From Streptomyces sp. ICBB 8177 (GTDB taxonomy: Bacteria; Actinomycetota; Actinomycetes; Streptomycetales; Streptomycetaceae): a DNA stretch of 64,000 nucleotides. A model generated the notes under the pieces. The model made no database searches. It saw nothing but the letters and a program-made list of their open reading frames with translations, and was not told the origin of the DNA. Location of the stretch: positions 2,199,541-2,263,540 of the forward strand of contig NZ_NSKH01000018.1 in assembly GCF_003144095.1 (NCBI RefSeq). Reading direction: 5' to 3'. A program made the translations under genes and the position numbers. Shown here one piece after another: positions 56,574 to 64,000 of this stretch (within the stretch, counting starts at the first letter, position 1; each line of letters begins with the position of its first letter).

Positions 56574-58217
56574 CTACGACTCCGCGGCCAGGGTCAGGTC
56601 GGGCTTGTGGAGGCGGGGGGTGTCGGCGTCGGCCGTGTAGTCGGCCTCCGTGGTCTCGTCCGTGCCCTCGGGGGCCCTGAACGCCTTCAGGGCCAGGGTG
56701 AGGAGTACCGCCACGGCGACGTTCAACGCGAAGGCGGTGACGCCGATGTAGCCCAGGCGGCCGATGCCGGGGACCAGTTTCGAGCTGCCGGCGAAGTGCG
56801 CCTGCGTCGGACTGGCCACCGTCCACGCCGCCCACGTGCCGTACACCATGCCCACCAGCCAGCCCGCCAGCAGCGCCCAGCGGTGGAACCAGCGGGTGAA
56901 CAGGCCCGCCACGATCGCCGGGAAGGTCTGCAGGATCCAGATGCCGCCCAGCAGCTGGAGGTTGATGGCGACCGTCTTGTCCATGCTGAGCACGAAGACC
57001 AGCGCGCCGACCTTCACCACCAGCGACACCAGCTTCGAGACCCGCGTCTCCTGCTCCGGCGTGGCGTCCGGCTTGAGCAGGTCCTTGTAGACGTTGCGGG
57101 TGAACAGGTTCGCCGCCGCGATGGACATGATCGCCGCCGGGACCAGCGCGCCGATGCCGATCGCGGCGAAGGCGACGCCGGTGAACCAGGACGGGAAGAC
57201 GTCGCGGAACAACTGGGGGATCGCCAGCTGGCTGTTGTAGCCCTTGACGCCCTTGCCGACGCCCTCGGCGATCGCCATGAACCCGAGCATCGCCAGCAGT
57301 CCCAGCATCAGCGAGTACAGCGGCAGGATGGCGGTGTTGCGGCGCACCACGTCGCGGCTGCGGCTGGAGAGCGTCGCGGTGACCGAGTGCGGGTACATGA
57401 ACAGCGCCAGTCCGGAGCCGAGCGCCAGCGTCCCGTAGGCGAACTGGTTCTTCGCGCTGGTGATCAGCTCGCCGCGCGGCTTGTGGGTCGCCGGGTTGAC
57501 GGTGGCGTACGCGTGGCCCGCCTGCGCGAAGACGTGCCCGAACCCGCCCAGCCTGATGGGGATGTAGATGATGGCGACCGCGATCACCAGGTAGATCAGC
57601 GTGTCCTTGACGAACGCGATCAGCGCCGGCGCCCGCAGCCCCGAGGAGTAGGTGTACGCGGCGAGCACGGCGAACGCGATCAGCAGCGGCAGGTCGCGCA
57701 CCAGCCGGCCCGCGTGCGCGCCGCCCCCGATGCCCATCACGTCCAGCACGGCCTGGATGCCCACCAGTTGCAGGGCGATGTACGGCATCGTGGCGAGGAT
57801 GCCGGTGACCGCGACGGCCAGCGACAGCCCCTTCGAGCCGTACCGCCCGCGCACGAAGTCCGAGGGCGTGACGTACCCGTGGCGGTGCGAGACCGACCAC
57901 AGCCGGGGCAGGAAGCAGAAGATGAGCGGGTAGACCAGGACGGTGTACGGGACGGCGAAGAAGCCGGAGGCGCCGGCCGCGTAGACCGCCGCGGGGACGG
58001 CGACGAAGGTGTACGCGGTGTACAGGTCGCCGCCGAGCAGGAACCAGGTCACCCAGGTCCCGAAACTGCGGCCGCCCAGGCCCCATTCGTCCAGGTGCTG
58101 CGCGTTCGCGGCGCGGCGCCAGCGGGAGGCGAGGAAGCCGAGGACGGTGACCAGGAGGAAGAAGACGAGGAAGACGGCGAGCGTGACGCCGTTGACGTGA
58201 TCGGCACCACCGTGCAT
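56574..58217 (-). CDS. Sodium:solute symporter (SSS family)
   Basis: 547 residues, about 13 transmembrane helices. SSS features include SDFVRGRYGSKGLSLAVAV and IGIGALVPAAIMSIAAANLFTRNVYKD. Paired with a DUF3311 protein (1-base TGATG overlap), as in MctP-type monocarboxylate or related carriers; the substrate is inferred, not shown. Confidence 0.87.
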   Translation of the reverse strand: MHGGADHVNGVTLAVFLVFFLLVTVLGFLASRWRRAANAQHLDEWGLGGRSFGTWVTWFLLGGDLYTAYTFVAVPAAVYAAGASGFFAVPYTVLVYPLIFCFLPRLWSVSHRHGYVTPSDFVRGRYGSKGLSLAVAVTGILATMPYIALQLVGIQAVLDVMGIGGGAHAGRLVRDLPLLIAFAVLAAYTYSSGLRAPALIAFVKDTLIYLVIAVAIIYIPIRLGGFGHVFAQAGHAYATVNPATHKPRGELITSAKNQFAYGTLALGSGLALFMYPHSVTATLSSRSRDVVRRNTAILPLYSLMLGLLAMLGFMAIAEGVGKGVKGYNSQLAIPQLFRDVFPSWFTGVAFAAIGIGALVPAAIMSIAAANLFTRNVYKDLLKPDATPEQETRVSKLVSLVVKVGALVFVLSMDKTVAINLQLLGGIWILQTFPAIVAGLFTRWFHRWALLAGWLVGMVYGTWAAWTVASPTQAHFAGSSKLVPGIGRLGYIGVTAFALNVAVAVLLTLALKAFRAPEGTDETTEADYTADADTPRLHKPDLTLAAES

Positions 58218-58546
58218 CAGGCGTCGCCTCCCTGCCCGTTGAGGCCGTTCGCGCCCTCGGCTTCGGTGGCGGCGGCCGTTCCGACCGTCGCCACCGGCTG
58301 CCTGCGGGCCCGCTCCTCACGGCGGACCAGCACGTACGCGGCGGCGGTGAAGGCGGCGGAGACGATCACCCAGGCCATCTGGTACCAGTAGAAGAACGGG
58401 ATGCCGATGAACGCGGGCGTGGCCCGCGCGTACGAACTCACCCACATCGTGGCGACGACGGGGACCGCCAGCAGGACGCCGGCGACCACCCGGGTGGGCG
58501 TGATCACCCGGCGCCCGGCGGCGGACGGCGGATCGGACACGGACAT
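58217..58546 (-). CDS. DUF3311 small membrane protein
   Basis: 109 residues, two transmembrane segments (about 21-38 and 47-71) with the conserved IPFFYWYQMAWV between them. DUF3311 proteins accompany SSS symporters of the acetate/monocarboxylate type. Stop overlaps the symporter start. A palindromic operator lies upstream. Confidence 0.83.
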   Translation of the reverse strand: MSVSDPPSAAGRRVITPTRVVAGVLLAVPVVATMWVSSYARATPAFIGIPFFYWYQMAWVIVSAAFTAAAYVLVRREERARRQPVATVGTAAATEAEGANGLNGQGGDA

Positions 58547-58608
58547 GCGGCGGCTCCCCGTGGTGTCGACGGCGTTCCCGCGCGGGACGGCGTGCGGTGC
58601 GGGACGGC

Positions 58609-58631
58609 TTTCCTGTGCGATGCGCAGGAAA
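58609..58631. promoter_or_regulatory. Operator palindrome upstream of the symporter unit
   Basis: TTTCCTGTGC-GAT-GCGCAGGAAA, 9 of 10 arm positions paired. It overlaps the predicted start: on the minus strand TAGATT (-10) lies just before it. Likely repressor site for the DUF3311-symporter operon. Confidence 0.65.
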
Positions 58632-58773
58632 TCTAGGCCAGTGTCCGCTGCCGGGTCACCACTCGTCCGCGTATCGGTACGGAAAGTTGATCTGAATCCG
58701 CCGAACGGGCATACGGAACAGGCGGGTTGACGTCCTCCCGCGGGGAGCCGCCGGGAGGCGCGGGAACGGTCAC

Positions 58774-58789
58774 GTTCCGTGAGGAACGG
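58774..58789 (-). terminator. Short hairpin after dasR
   Basis: CGTTCC-GTGA-GGAACG, 6-bp stem 15 bases beyond the dasR stop. Weak candidate terminator. Confidence 0.4.
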
Positions 58790-58803
58790 CGCCCCGCTCC
58801 GCC

Positions 58804-59601
58804 CTAGGGGACCGGCCGCTGGAGCCGGGCGACGAACTTGTACCTGTCACCGCGGTACACCGACCGCACCCACTCCACCGGTTCGCCCGTCGTGTCGATC
58901 GAGTGGCGCGACAGCAGCAGCATCGGCAGCCCGGTGTCGGTGCCCAGCAGACCCGCCTCACGGGGTGTGGCCAGCGACGTCTCGATGGTCTCCTCGGCCT
59001 CCGCGAGGTGGACGCCGTAGACCTCGGCGAGCGCGGTGTACAGCGAGGTGTGCTTGGCGAGGTTGCGGCGCAGGGCCGGGAAGCGCTTGGCGGACAGGTG
59101 CGTGGTCTCGATGGCCATCGGCTCGCCGTTCGCCAGCCGCAGCCGCTCGATGCGCAGCACCCGGCCGCCCGGCCTGATGTCCAGCAGGTCCGCGAGGCGG
59201 TCGTCGGCGGTGACGTAGCCGATGTCCAGCAGCTGGGACGCCGGTTCCAGTCCCTGGGCGCGCATGTCCTCGGTGTACGACGTCAGTTGCAGCGCCTGGG
59301 CGACCTTGGGCTTGGCCACGAAGGTGCCCTTGCCCTGCACCCGCTCCAGCCTGCCTTCGACCACCAGCTCCTGGAGCGCCTGGCGTACGGTGGTGCGCGA
59401 GGTGTCGAACTCGGCGGCCAGCGTGCGTTCCGGAGGCACCGGGGTGCCGGGCGGCATGGTCTGGGTGATCTCCAGCAGGTGCCGCTTGAGCCGGTAGTAC
59501 TTGGGCACGCGCGCGGTGCGGGTGCCGGTGGCGTTCGTGCCGCCCTCCGGCGCGTCCGCCGCCGCGGCCGCCGGTGCTCCGGCGCCCCCCTCGGTCTCCA
59601 T
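58804..59601 (-). CDS. dasR: GntR/HutC-family global regulator DasR
   Basis: 265 residues. Winged helix ending in [16 protein letters not shown] (about 70-85) and a UTRA effector domain that binds glucosamine-6-phosphate in DasR. The sequence is close to S. coelicolor DasR from memory. Represses the divergent das sugar operon at dre sites between them. ATG 59601 has GGGAG upstream; GTG 59664 would add 21 residues without a ribosome site. The first 35 residues are Ala/Gly-rich. Confidence 0.92.
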   Translation of the reverse strand: METEGGAGAPAAAAADAPEGGTNATGTRTARVPKYYRLKRHLLEITQTMPPGTPVPPERTLAAEFDTSRTTVRQALQELVVEGRLERVQGKGTFVAKPKVAQALQLTSYTEDMRAQGLEPASQLLDIGYVTADDRLADLLDIRPGGRVLRIERLRLANGEPMAIETTHLSAKRFPALRRNLAKHTSLYTALAEVYGVHLAEAEETIETSLATPREAGLLGTDTGLPMLLLSRHSIDTTGEPVEWVRSVYRGDRYKFVARLQRPVP

Positions 59602-59772
59602 GGACTGTGCTCCCGACTCCTTCTCGGCTGCCGTCACCGGCTCCTCCGTCCAATCGCGGCTCACATGGTGGCACGGCCGGTTCCGCCCCGGCGGGCGGCC
59701 CGCACCCCCGCTGGCCAGGTGTCGGTCCGGTAACGGACTCCACAGCCGCTCTTATACACCCTTGACACCCCT

Positions 59773-59813
59773 AAAGGTCTAGGCCAAGCTCCCCGGTACT
59801 GGTCTAAACCATT
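59773..59813. promoter_or_regulatory. Two dre-like DasR sites
   Basis: ACTGGTCTAAACCATT (59798-59813) matches 14 of 16 positions of the dre consensus ACTGGTCTAGACCACT. AAAGGTCTAGGCCAAG (59773-59788) matches 11. Both lie between dasR and dasA, 44-84 bases before dasA. Confidence 0.82.
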
Positions 59814-59856
59814 AAAGACCAGGGGGGTTTCCCGGGCACTCTCGGAGGGTGACGTG

Positions 59857-61152
59857 ATGGGCAAGCGCAGAGCGGCGATCGCCGTGTTGGGGGCCGCGGT
59901 GATGGCCGTGTCCGTGGCGGCGTGCGGATCCGGCGGCGGGGGCAGCAGCGACAAGGCGTCCGGCCCTGACGCGTTCAAGGGCAAGACGCTGACCGTGTGG
60001 GTGATGAGCGGTTCCAACCCGCCCGGGTGGACGAAGGACATCACGGCCGCCTTCGAGAAGCAGTACACCGGAGCCAAGGTCGACATCAAGGTCCAGCAGT
60101 GGGACGGCATCCAGCAGAAGCTGACCACCGCCCTGTCGGAGAGCAACCCGCCGGACGTCTTCGAGGTCGGCAACACCCAGACCCCGTACTACGCGGCCAC
60201 CGGCGGCCTGAAGGACCTGTCCGCCGACAAGTCCTCGCTCGGCGGTGACTCCTGGGCCCCGTCGATGAACGCCTCGGCGGTCTACCAGGGCAAGCAGTAC
60301 GCCGCCCCCTGGTACTTCGCCACCCGCGTCGTGGTCTACAACAAGAAGATCTGGGCCGGCGCCGGCATCACCAGCACCCCCAAGACCCAGGACGACCTGT
60401 TCAAGGACCTGGCCGCGATCAAGGCCAAGGGCACCCAGGACGCGTTCTACCTGCCCGGCCAGGACTGGTACGCCTTCGACGGCTTCCTGCTGGACGCGGG
60501 CGCCGACCTGGTCAAGGACAACGGCGGCAAGTACACCGCGGACCTCGACAGCCCGCAGGCGGCCAGCGCCATCAACCTGTACAAGAAGCTCAACTCCTAC
60601 GGCACCGCCCCCAAGGACAAGGACGAGGCCACCCCGCAGCAGTCCGACGTCTTCGCCAAGGGCGACGTCGGCGCGTTCCTGGGCCTGGGCTGGGAGGCGG
60701 CGGGCGCCATCGCCAAGAACCCGGCCCTCAAGAACGAGGTCGGCTACTTCCCGATGCCGGGCGCGAGCGCCAACACCCCCGCCAAGGTCTTCATCGGCGG
60801 CTCCAACCTCGCCATCGCGCAGAACAGCAAGAACCCGCAGATGGCCGAGGACTTCCTGAAGCTGGCGCTCTCCGACAAGTTCGAGGGCGAGCTGGCCAAG
60901 GAGGGCGGCGTCATCCCGAACAAGACCTCGCTCGACTCCAACCTCGCGGGCAACGACTACGGCACGGTCTCGGCGACGGCGGCCACCAACGGCGGCACCA
61001 CCCCGCTGATCCCCACCTGGGGCAACGTGGAGAACGCGCCCAACCCGATCACCACCTTGTTCATGACCCCCGTGCTCCAGGGCCAGGACCCGGCCGCCGC
61101 GGCCAAGAAGGCCGACGCGGAGGTCGACAACAGGCTCAACCAGAAGCAGTAG
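59857..61152 (+). CDS. dasA: Sugar-binding lipoprotein DasA
   Basis: 431 residues, family 1 solute-binding protein with lipobox SVAACG (about 17-22). Central motifs APWYFATRVVVYNK and PMPGASANTPAKVF fit sugar binders. In Streptomyces, DasA binds N,N'-diacetylchitobiose. ATG 59857 is 8 bases after GGAGG; GTG 59854 is less likely. Works with DasB and DasC; the energising ATPase (MsiK type) is encoded elsewhere. Confidence 0.9.
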   Translation: MGKRRAAIAVLGAAVMAVSVAACGSGGGGSSDKASGPDAFKGKTLTVWVMSGSNPPGWTKDITAAFEKQYTGAKVDIKVQQWDGIQQKLTTALSESNPPDVFEVGNTQTPYYAATGGLKDLSADKSSLGGDSWAPSMNASAVYQGKQYAAPWYFATRVVVYNKKIWAGAGITSTPKTQDDLFKDLAAIKAKGTQDAFYLPGQDWYAFDGFLLDAGADLVKDNGGKYTADLDSPQAASAINLYKKLNSYGTAPKDKDEATPQQSDVFAKGDVGAFLGLGWEAAGAIAKNPALKNEVGYFPMPGASANTPAKVFIGGSNLAIAQNSKNPQMAEDFLKLALSDKFEGELAKEGGVIPNKTSLDSNLAGNDYGTVSATAATNGGTTPLIPTWGNVENAPNPITTLFMTPVLQGQDPAAAAKKADAEVDNRLNQKQ

Positions 61153-61162
61153 GCCGCAAGAG

Positions 61163-61201
61163 GGCCGGCCGGGGCGGCGGAGGAAACCGCCCCGGCCGGC
61201 C
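61163..61201 (+). terminator. Hairpin between dasA and dasB
   Basis: 15-bp stem GGCCGGCCGGGGCGG / CCGCCCCGGCCGGCC with a 9-base loop. Such hairpins after binding-protein genes limit read-through and give more binding protein than permease. Confidence 0.75.
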
Positions 61202-61258
61202 GCACGGCCCTGCGGGGACCAGCGGTTCGGCGGGATTCGGCGGGAGGAAGACAACGCA

Positions 61259-62242
61259 ATGGCGGCGCAAACCACAGGCGCCCGGACGCGTCCCGGGCGA
61301 GGCAGGGCGCCCGACGCGCCACCGGCGGACCGCGTGCGGCGCGGCGGGAGGGGGCTCGGCGCCCGCAGCGCGCCGTACCTGCTGATCCTGCCGGCGTGCG
61401 TGGCGACGATCGCGCTGCTCGGCTATCCGCTGGTGCGCAACGTCATCATCTCCTTCCAGGACCTCAACGCCTTCCAGCTGATCCAGCACACCACCCAGTG
61501 GACCGGCTTCAGCAACTACACCGACCAGCTGAGCAGTTCCACCTTCTGGCACACCGTGCTGCGCTCGGTGCTGTTCACCCTCGCCAACGTGGCGCTGATC
61601 ATGGCCTTCGGCACCGCGGTGGGCCTGCTGCTGAACCGGCTCGGCAAGCGGATGCGGCTGCTGGTGCAGCTCGGCCTGGTGCTGGCCTGGGCGATGCCGG
61701 TGGTCGCGGGCACCACCGTCTACCAGTGGCTGTTCGACTCCCAGTACGGCGTCGTCAACTGGTGCCTGGCCAAGCTCGGCTGGCACTCGATGGCCGGGTA
61801 CAACTGGTTCGGCCACCAGTTCTCGACGTTCTCCGTCATCACGTTGATGATCGTCTGGCAGTCGGTGCCGTTCGTGGCGCTCAACCTCTACGCCGGACTG
61901 ACCACGATCTCCGCCGAGCTGTTCGAGGCGGCCCGGATGGACGGCGCCGGTGCCTGGCGCACCTTCGGCTCGGTGACCTTCCCGATCCTCAAGCCCTTCT
62001 TCCTGGGCACCACGTTCCTCGAAGTCATCTGGGTCTTCAAGGCGTTCACCCAGGTCTACGCGCTCAACGCGGGCGGCCCCGAGGGGTCCACCGAGACGCT
62101 TCCGGTGTACGCGTTCATCGAAGGCGTCGGCAACCAGCACTACGGGATGGGTGCGGCGATCTCCACGCTCACCATCGTGATCCTGCTGGCGCTGATGTCG
62201 TACTACTTCCGCATCATGCTCAAGCAGGAGGACGACCTGTGA
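61259..62242 (+). CDS. dasB: Sugar ABC permease DasB
   Basis: 327 residues, six transmembrane helices, EAA loop ELFEAARMDGAGAWRTF (about 218). ATG 61259 after GGAGG. The stop overlaps the dasC GTG (GTGA). Confidence 0.88.
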   Translation: MAAQTTGARTRPGRGRAPDAPPADRVRRGGRGLGARSAPYLLILPACVATIALLGYPLVRNVIISFQDLNAFQLIQHTTQWTGFSNYTDQLSSSTFWHTVLRSVLFTLANVALIMAFGTAVGLLLNRLGKRMRLLVQLGLVLAWAMPVVAGTTVYQWLFDSQYGVVNWCLAKLGWHSMAGYNWFGHQFSTFSVITLMIVWQSVPFVALNLYAGLTTISAELFEAARMDGAGAWRTFGSVTFPILKPFFLGTTFLEVIWVFKAFTQVYALNAGGPEGSTETLPVYAFIEGVGNQHYGMGAAISTLTIVILLALMSYYFRIMLKQEDDL

Positions 62243-63066
62243 GGCGCTCGCTGTTCGGACGCGTCTGGCCCAACGCCGTCGCCGTCGTCCTGTTCGTCTT
62301 CTTCGTCTTCCCCGTCTACTGGATGGCGACGACGGCCTTCAAGCCGGACCTCGACATCATCAGCAAGACCCCGGTGTTCATACCGGTCCACGGCACGCTC
62401 GCCCACTTCCGCGCGGCCGTCCACGCGGCCGGCTTCTGGACGCTGGTGCGCAACAGCTTCACCGTGACCGTCTCGGCCGTGCTGCTGTCCCTGGTGGTGG
62501 CGCTGCTCGCGGCGTTCGCGGTGGCCCGGATGCGCTTTCGCGGACGCAAGGCCTTCATCCTGGTGATCATGATGGCGCAGATGGCGCCCTGGGAGGTCAT
62601 GACGATCTCCGTGTACATGATCGTCCGCGACCAGAACCAGCTCGACAGCCTGCTGCCGCTGACCCTCTTCTACATGATGATGGTGCTGCCGTTCACCGTC
62701 TGGACGCTGCGCGGTTTCGTCGCCGCGGTGCCCAGGGAACTGGAGGAGTCGGCGCTCGTCGACGGCTGCACCCGATTCCAGGCGTTCGTGCGGATCGTCT
62801 TCCCGCTGCTGGCGCCGGGGTTGATGGCCACCTCGCTGTTCGGCTTCATCACCGCGTGGAACGAGTTCCCCCTCGTGCTGATCCTCAACAAGAACAGCGC
62901 CCAGACCCTGCCGCTGTGGCTGACGCAGTTCCAGACCAACTTCGGTGACGACTGGGGTGCCACCATGGCCGCCTCCACCCTGTTCACCCTGCCGGTGATC
63001 ATCGTCTTCCTCTTCCTCCAGCGCCGGGCCGTCGGCGGCCTGACCGCGGGGGCGGTGAAGGGATGA
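62239..63066 (+). CDS. dasC: Sugar ABC permease DasC
   Basis: 275 residues, six helices, EAA loop ELEESALVDGCTRFQAF (about 170). GTG 62239 overlaps dasB; the stop overlaps the glycosidase start (ATGA), so all are translationally coupled. Confidence 0.88.
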   Translation: MRRSLFGRVWPNAVAVVLFVFFVFPVYWMATTAFKPDLDIISKTPVFIPVHGTLAHFRAAVHAAGFWTLVRNSFTVTVSAVLLSLVVALLAAFAVARMRFRGRKAFILVIMMAQMAPWEVMTISVYMIVRDQNQLDSLLPLTLFYMMMVLPFTVWTLRGFVAAVPRELEESALVDGCTRFQAFVRIVFPLLAPGLMATSLFGFITAWNEFPLVLILNKNSAQTLPLWLTQFQTNFGDDWGATMAASTLFTLPVIIVFLFLQRRAVGGLTAGAVKG

Positions 63067-64000
63067 CGGTGGCGGCGACCGACACGGTCACCCGGGACGC
63101 GCTCGCCGTCCTGCAACCGGGCTTCACCGGGACCACCGCGCCCGACTGGGTGCTGCGCAGGCTCGGCGAGGGACTGGGCTCGGTCGCCCTGTTCGCCCGC
63201 AACGTCGTCACCCCCGAGCAGGTCGCCGCCCTCACCGCGCGAATGCGCGCCGAATCCCCGGACGTGGTGGTCGCCGCCGACGAGGAGGGCGGCGACGTCA
63301 CCCGGCTGGAGGCGCGCACCGGCTCGTCCTTCCCCGGCAACCACGCGCTCGGCGCCGTCGACGACCCGGCTCTGACCCGCGAGGTCGCCCGGGAGCTGGG
63401 CCGCGTGCTGCGCTCCTGCGGCGTCACCCTCGACTGGGCGCCGTCCGCCGACGTCAACTCCGACCCCGGAAACCCGGTCATCGGGGTGCGCTCGTTCGGC
63501 GCCGACCCCGACCTGGTCGCCCGGCACACCGCCGCCTACGTCGAGGGACTCCAGTCCGCCGGGGTCGCCGCCTGCGTCAAGCACTTCCCCGGTCACGGCG
63601 ACACCGCCGTCGACTCCCACCACGCCCTGCCGCGGGTCGACGCCGACCTCGCCACGCTGCGCGCCCGCGAACTCGTGCCGTTCCGCGCCGCGCTGGCCGC
63701 CGGGACGCGGGCCGTGATGAGCGCCCACATCCTGCTGCCCGCGCTGGACGCCACGCTCCCGGCCACCCTCAGCCCCGCCGCGCTGACCGGCCTGCTGCGC
63801 GCACCGGAACGCGAGGGCGGCCTCGGCTACGACGGGCTGATCGTCACCGACGGCGTCGAGATGCGCGCCATCTCCGCGACCTACGGCATCGCTCGCGGCA
63901 CCGTGCTGGCGCTCGCCGCGGGCGCCGACGCGATCTGCGTGGGCGGCGGCCTCGCCGACGAGGAGACCGTGCTGCGGCTGCGCGACGCGCTGGTCGAGGC
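63063..64000 (+). CDS. GH3 beta-N-acetylhexosaminidase, 3' end missing
   Basis: At least 312 residues; continues past the window. GH3/NagZ features: EEGGDVTRL (about 76), the NagZ His/Asp loop KHFPGHGDTAVDSH (about 172) and the nucleophile region VTDGVEM (about 262). Expected to split N-acetylglucosamine from the imported chitobiose, in step with dasABC (the dasD position). No signal peptide, so cytosolic. Confidence 0.9.
   Translation, partial: MTVAATDTVTRDALAVLQPGFTGTTAPDWVLRRLGEGLGSVALFARNVVTPEQVAALTARMRAESPDVVVAADEEGGDVTRLEARTGSSFPGNHALGAVDDPALTREVARELGRVLRSCGVTLDWAPSADVNSDPGNPVIGVRSFGADPDLVARHTAAYVEGLQSAGVAACVKHFPGHGDTAVDSHHALPRVDADLATLRARELVPFRAALAAGTRAVMSAHILLPALDATLPATLSPAALTGLLRAPEREGGLGYDGLIVTDGVEMRAISATYGIARGTVLALAAGADAICVGGGLADEETVLRLRDALVE

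Overview
The window is a stretch of very GC-rich chromosome from an actinomycete, almost certainly a member of the Streptomycetaceae. Third codon positions are nearly all G or C, GTG and TTG starts are common, and several gene sets are diagnostic: the redox sigma pair sigR-rsrA, the antibiotic-responsive regulator wblC (WhiB7 type), and the GntR regulator dasR divergent from the dasABC sugar transporter. The order (adnAB ... uvrD2-wblC ... rsgA-aroA-sigR-rsrA ... def, nrdBA ... dasR-dasABC) recalls, from memory, the core region of Streptomyces coelicolor around SCO5183-SCO5235. No insertion sequence, prophage, CRISPR array, rRNA or biosynthetic cluster was seen. Most of the window is ordinary core chromosome.

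Layout. 1-12.1 kb is a DNA repair and hydrolase block: the 3' part of adnA, adnB (the pair is split by an antisense Uma2-type gene), an M20 dipeptidase, an NADH pyrophosphatase (nudC), a mycoredoxin and uvrD2. 12.1-13.6 kb is the wblC unit, with a long 5' leader holding a leader ORF and an apparent attenuator. 13.6-27.2 kb carries an ABC1-type kinase, a ThiF-like protein, a YgjP-type peptidase, a Nudix hydrolase, a zinc-metalloprotease-like protein, an SDR protein, moaE, a PDZ/Lon-type protease, a PPA1309 protein and a UPF0182 membrane protein. 27.2-29.5 kb holds two identical initiator tRNA genes flanking a Sel1-repeat gene. 29.5-34.4 kb holds a secreted trypsin-like protease, a HEAT-repeat protein, a Fur-family regulator with a divergent promoter and candidate small RNA, a CBS protein and hisN.

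34.4-40.6 kb is a dipeptide-type ABC importer with a divergent binding-protein gene. 40.6-43.6 kb holds an acetyltransferase, a TetR-cupin-hydrolase cassette and an SMR transporter. 43.7-48.6 kb holds rsgA-aroA, an M50 peptidase, an SRAP protein and a hydrolase. 48.7-52.5 kb is sigR-rsrA (behind a sigma-R promoter), a biotinyl-carrier protein, a TPR protein and def. 52.5-56.5 kb is the class Ia ribonucleotide reductase operon nrdA-nrdB, with a cobalamin riboswitch and two NrdR boxes in its leader, preceded by a frameshifted small ORF. 56.5-64 kb is an SSS-family symporter with a DUF3311 partner, then dasR and the divergent dasA-dasB-dasC-glycosidase operon with dre-like sites between them.

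The genes best understood together are stress and metabolic regulators. SigR/RsrA senses thiol oxidation, WblC responds to translation-inhibiting antibiotics, NrdR and B12 control deoxynucleotide synthesis, and DasR links aminosugar supply to its transporter. No wholly new multi-gene system is evident. The best leads are cis-regulatory or structural: the wblC leader attenuator, the candidate RNA beside the Fur gene, the repeat-extended RsrA tail, the antisense gene inside adnAB, several unassigned palindromic operators, and the 4-bp duplication that breaks a small ORF upstream of nrdA.
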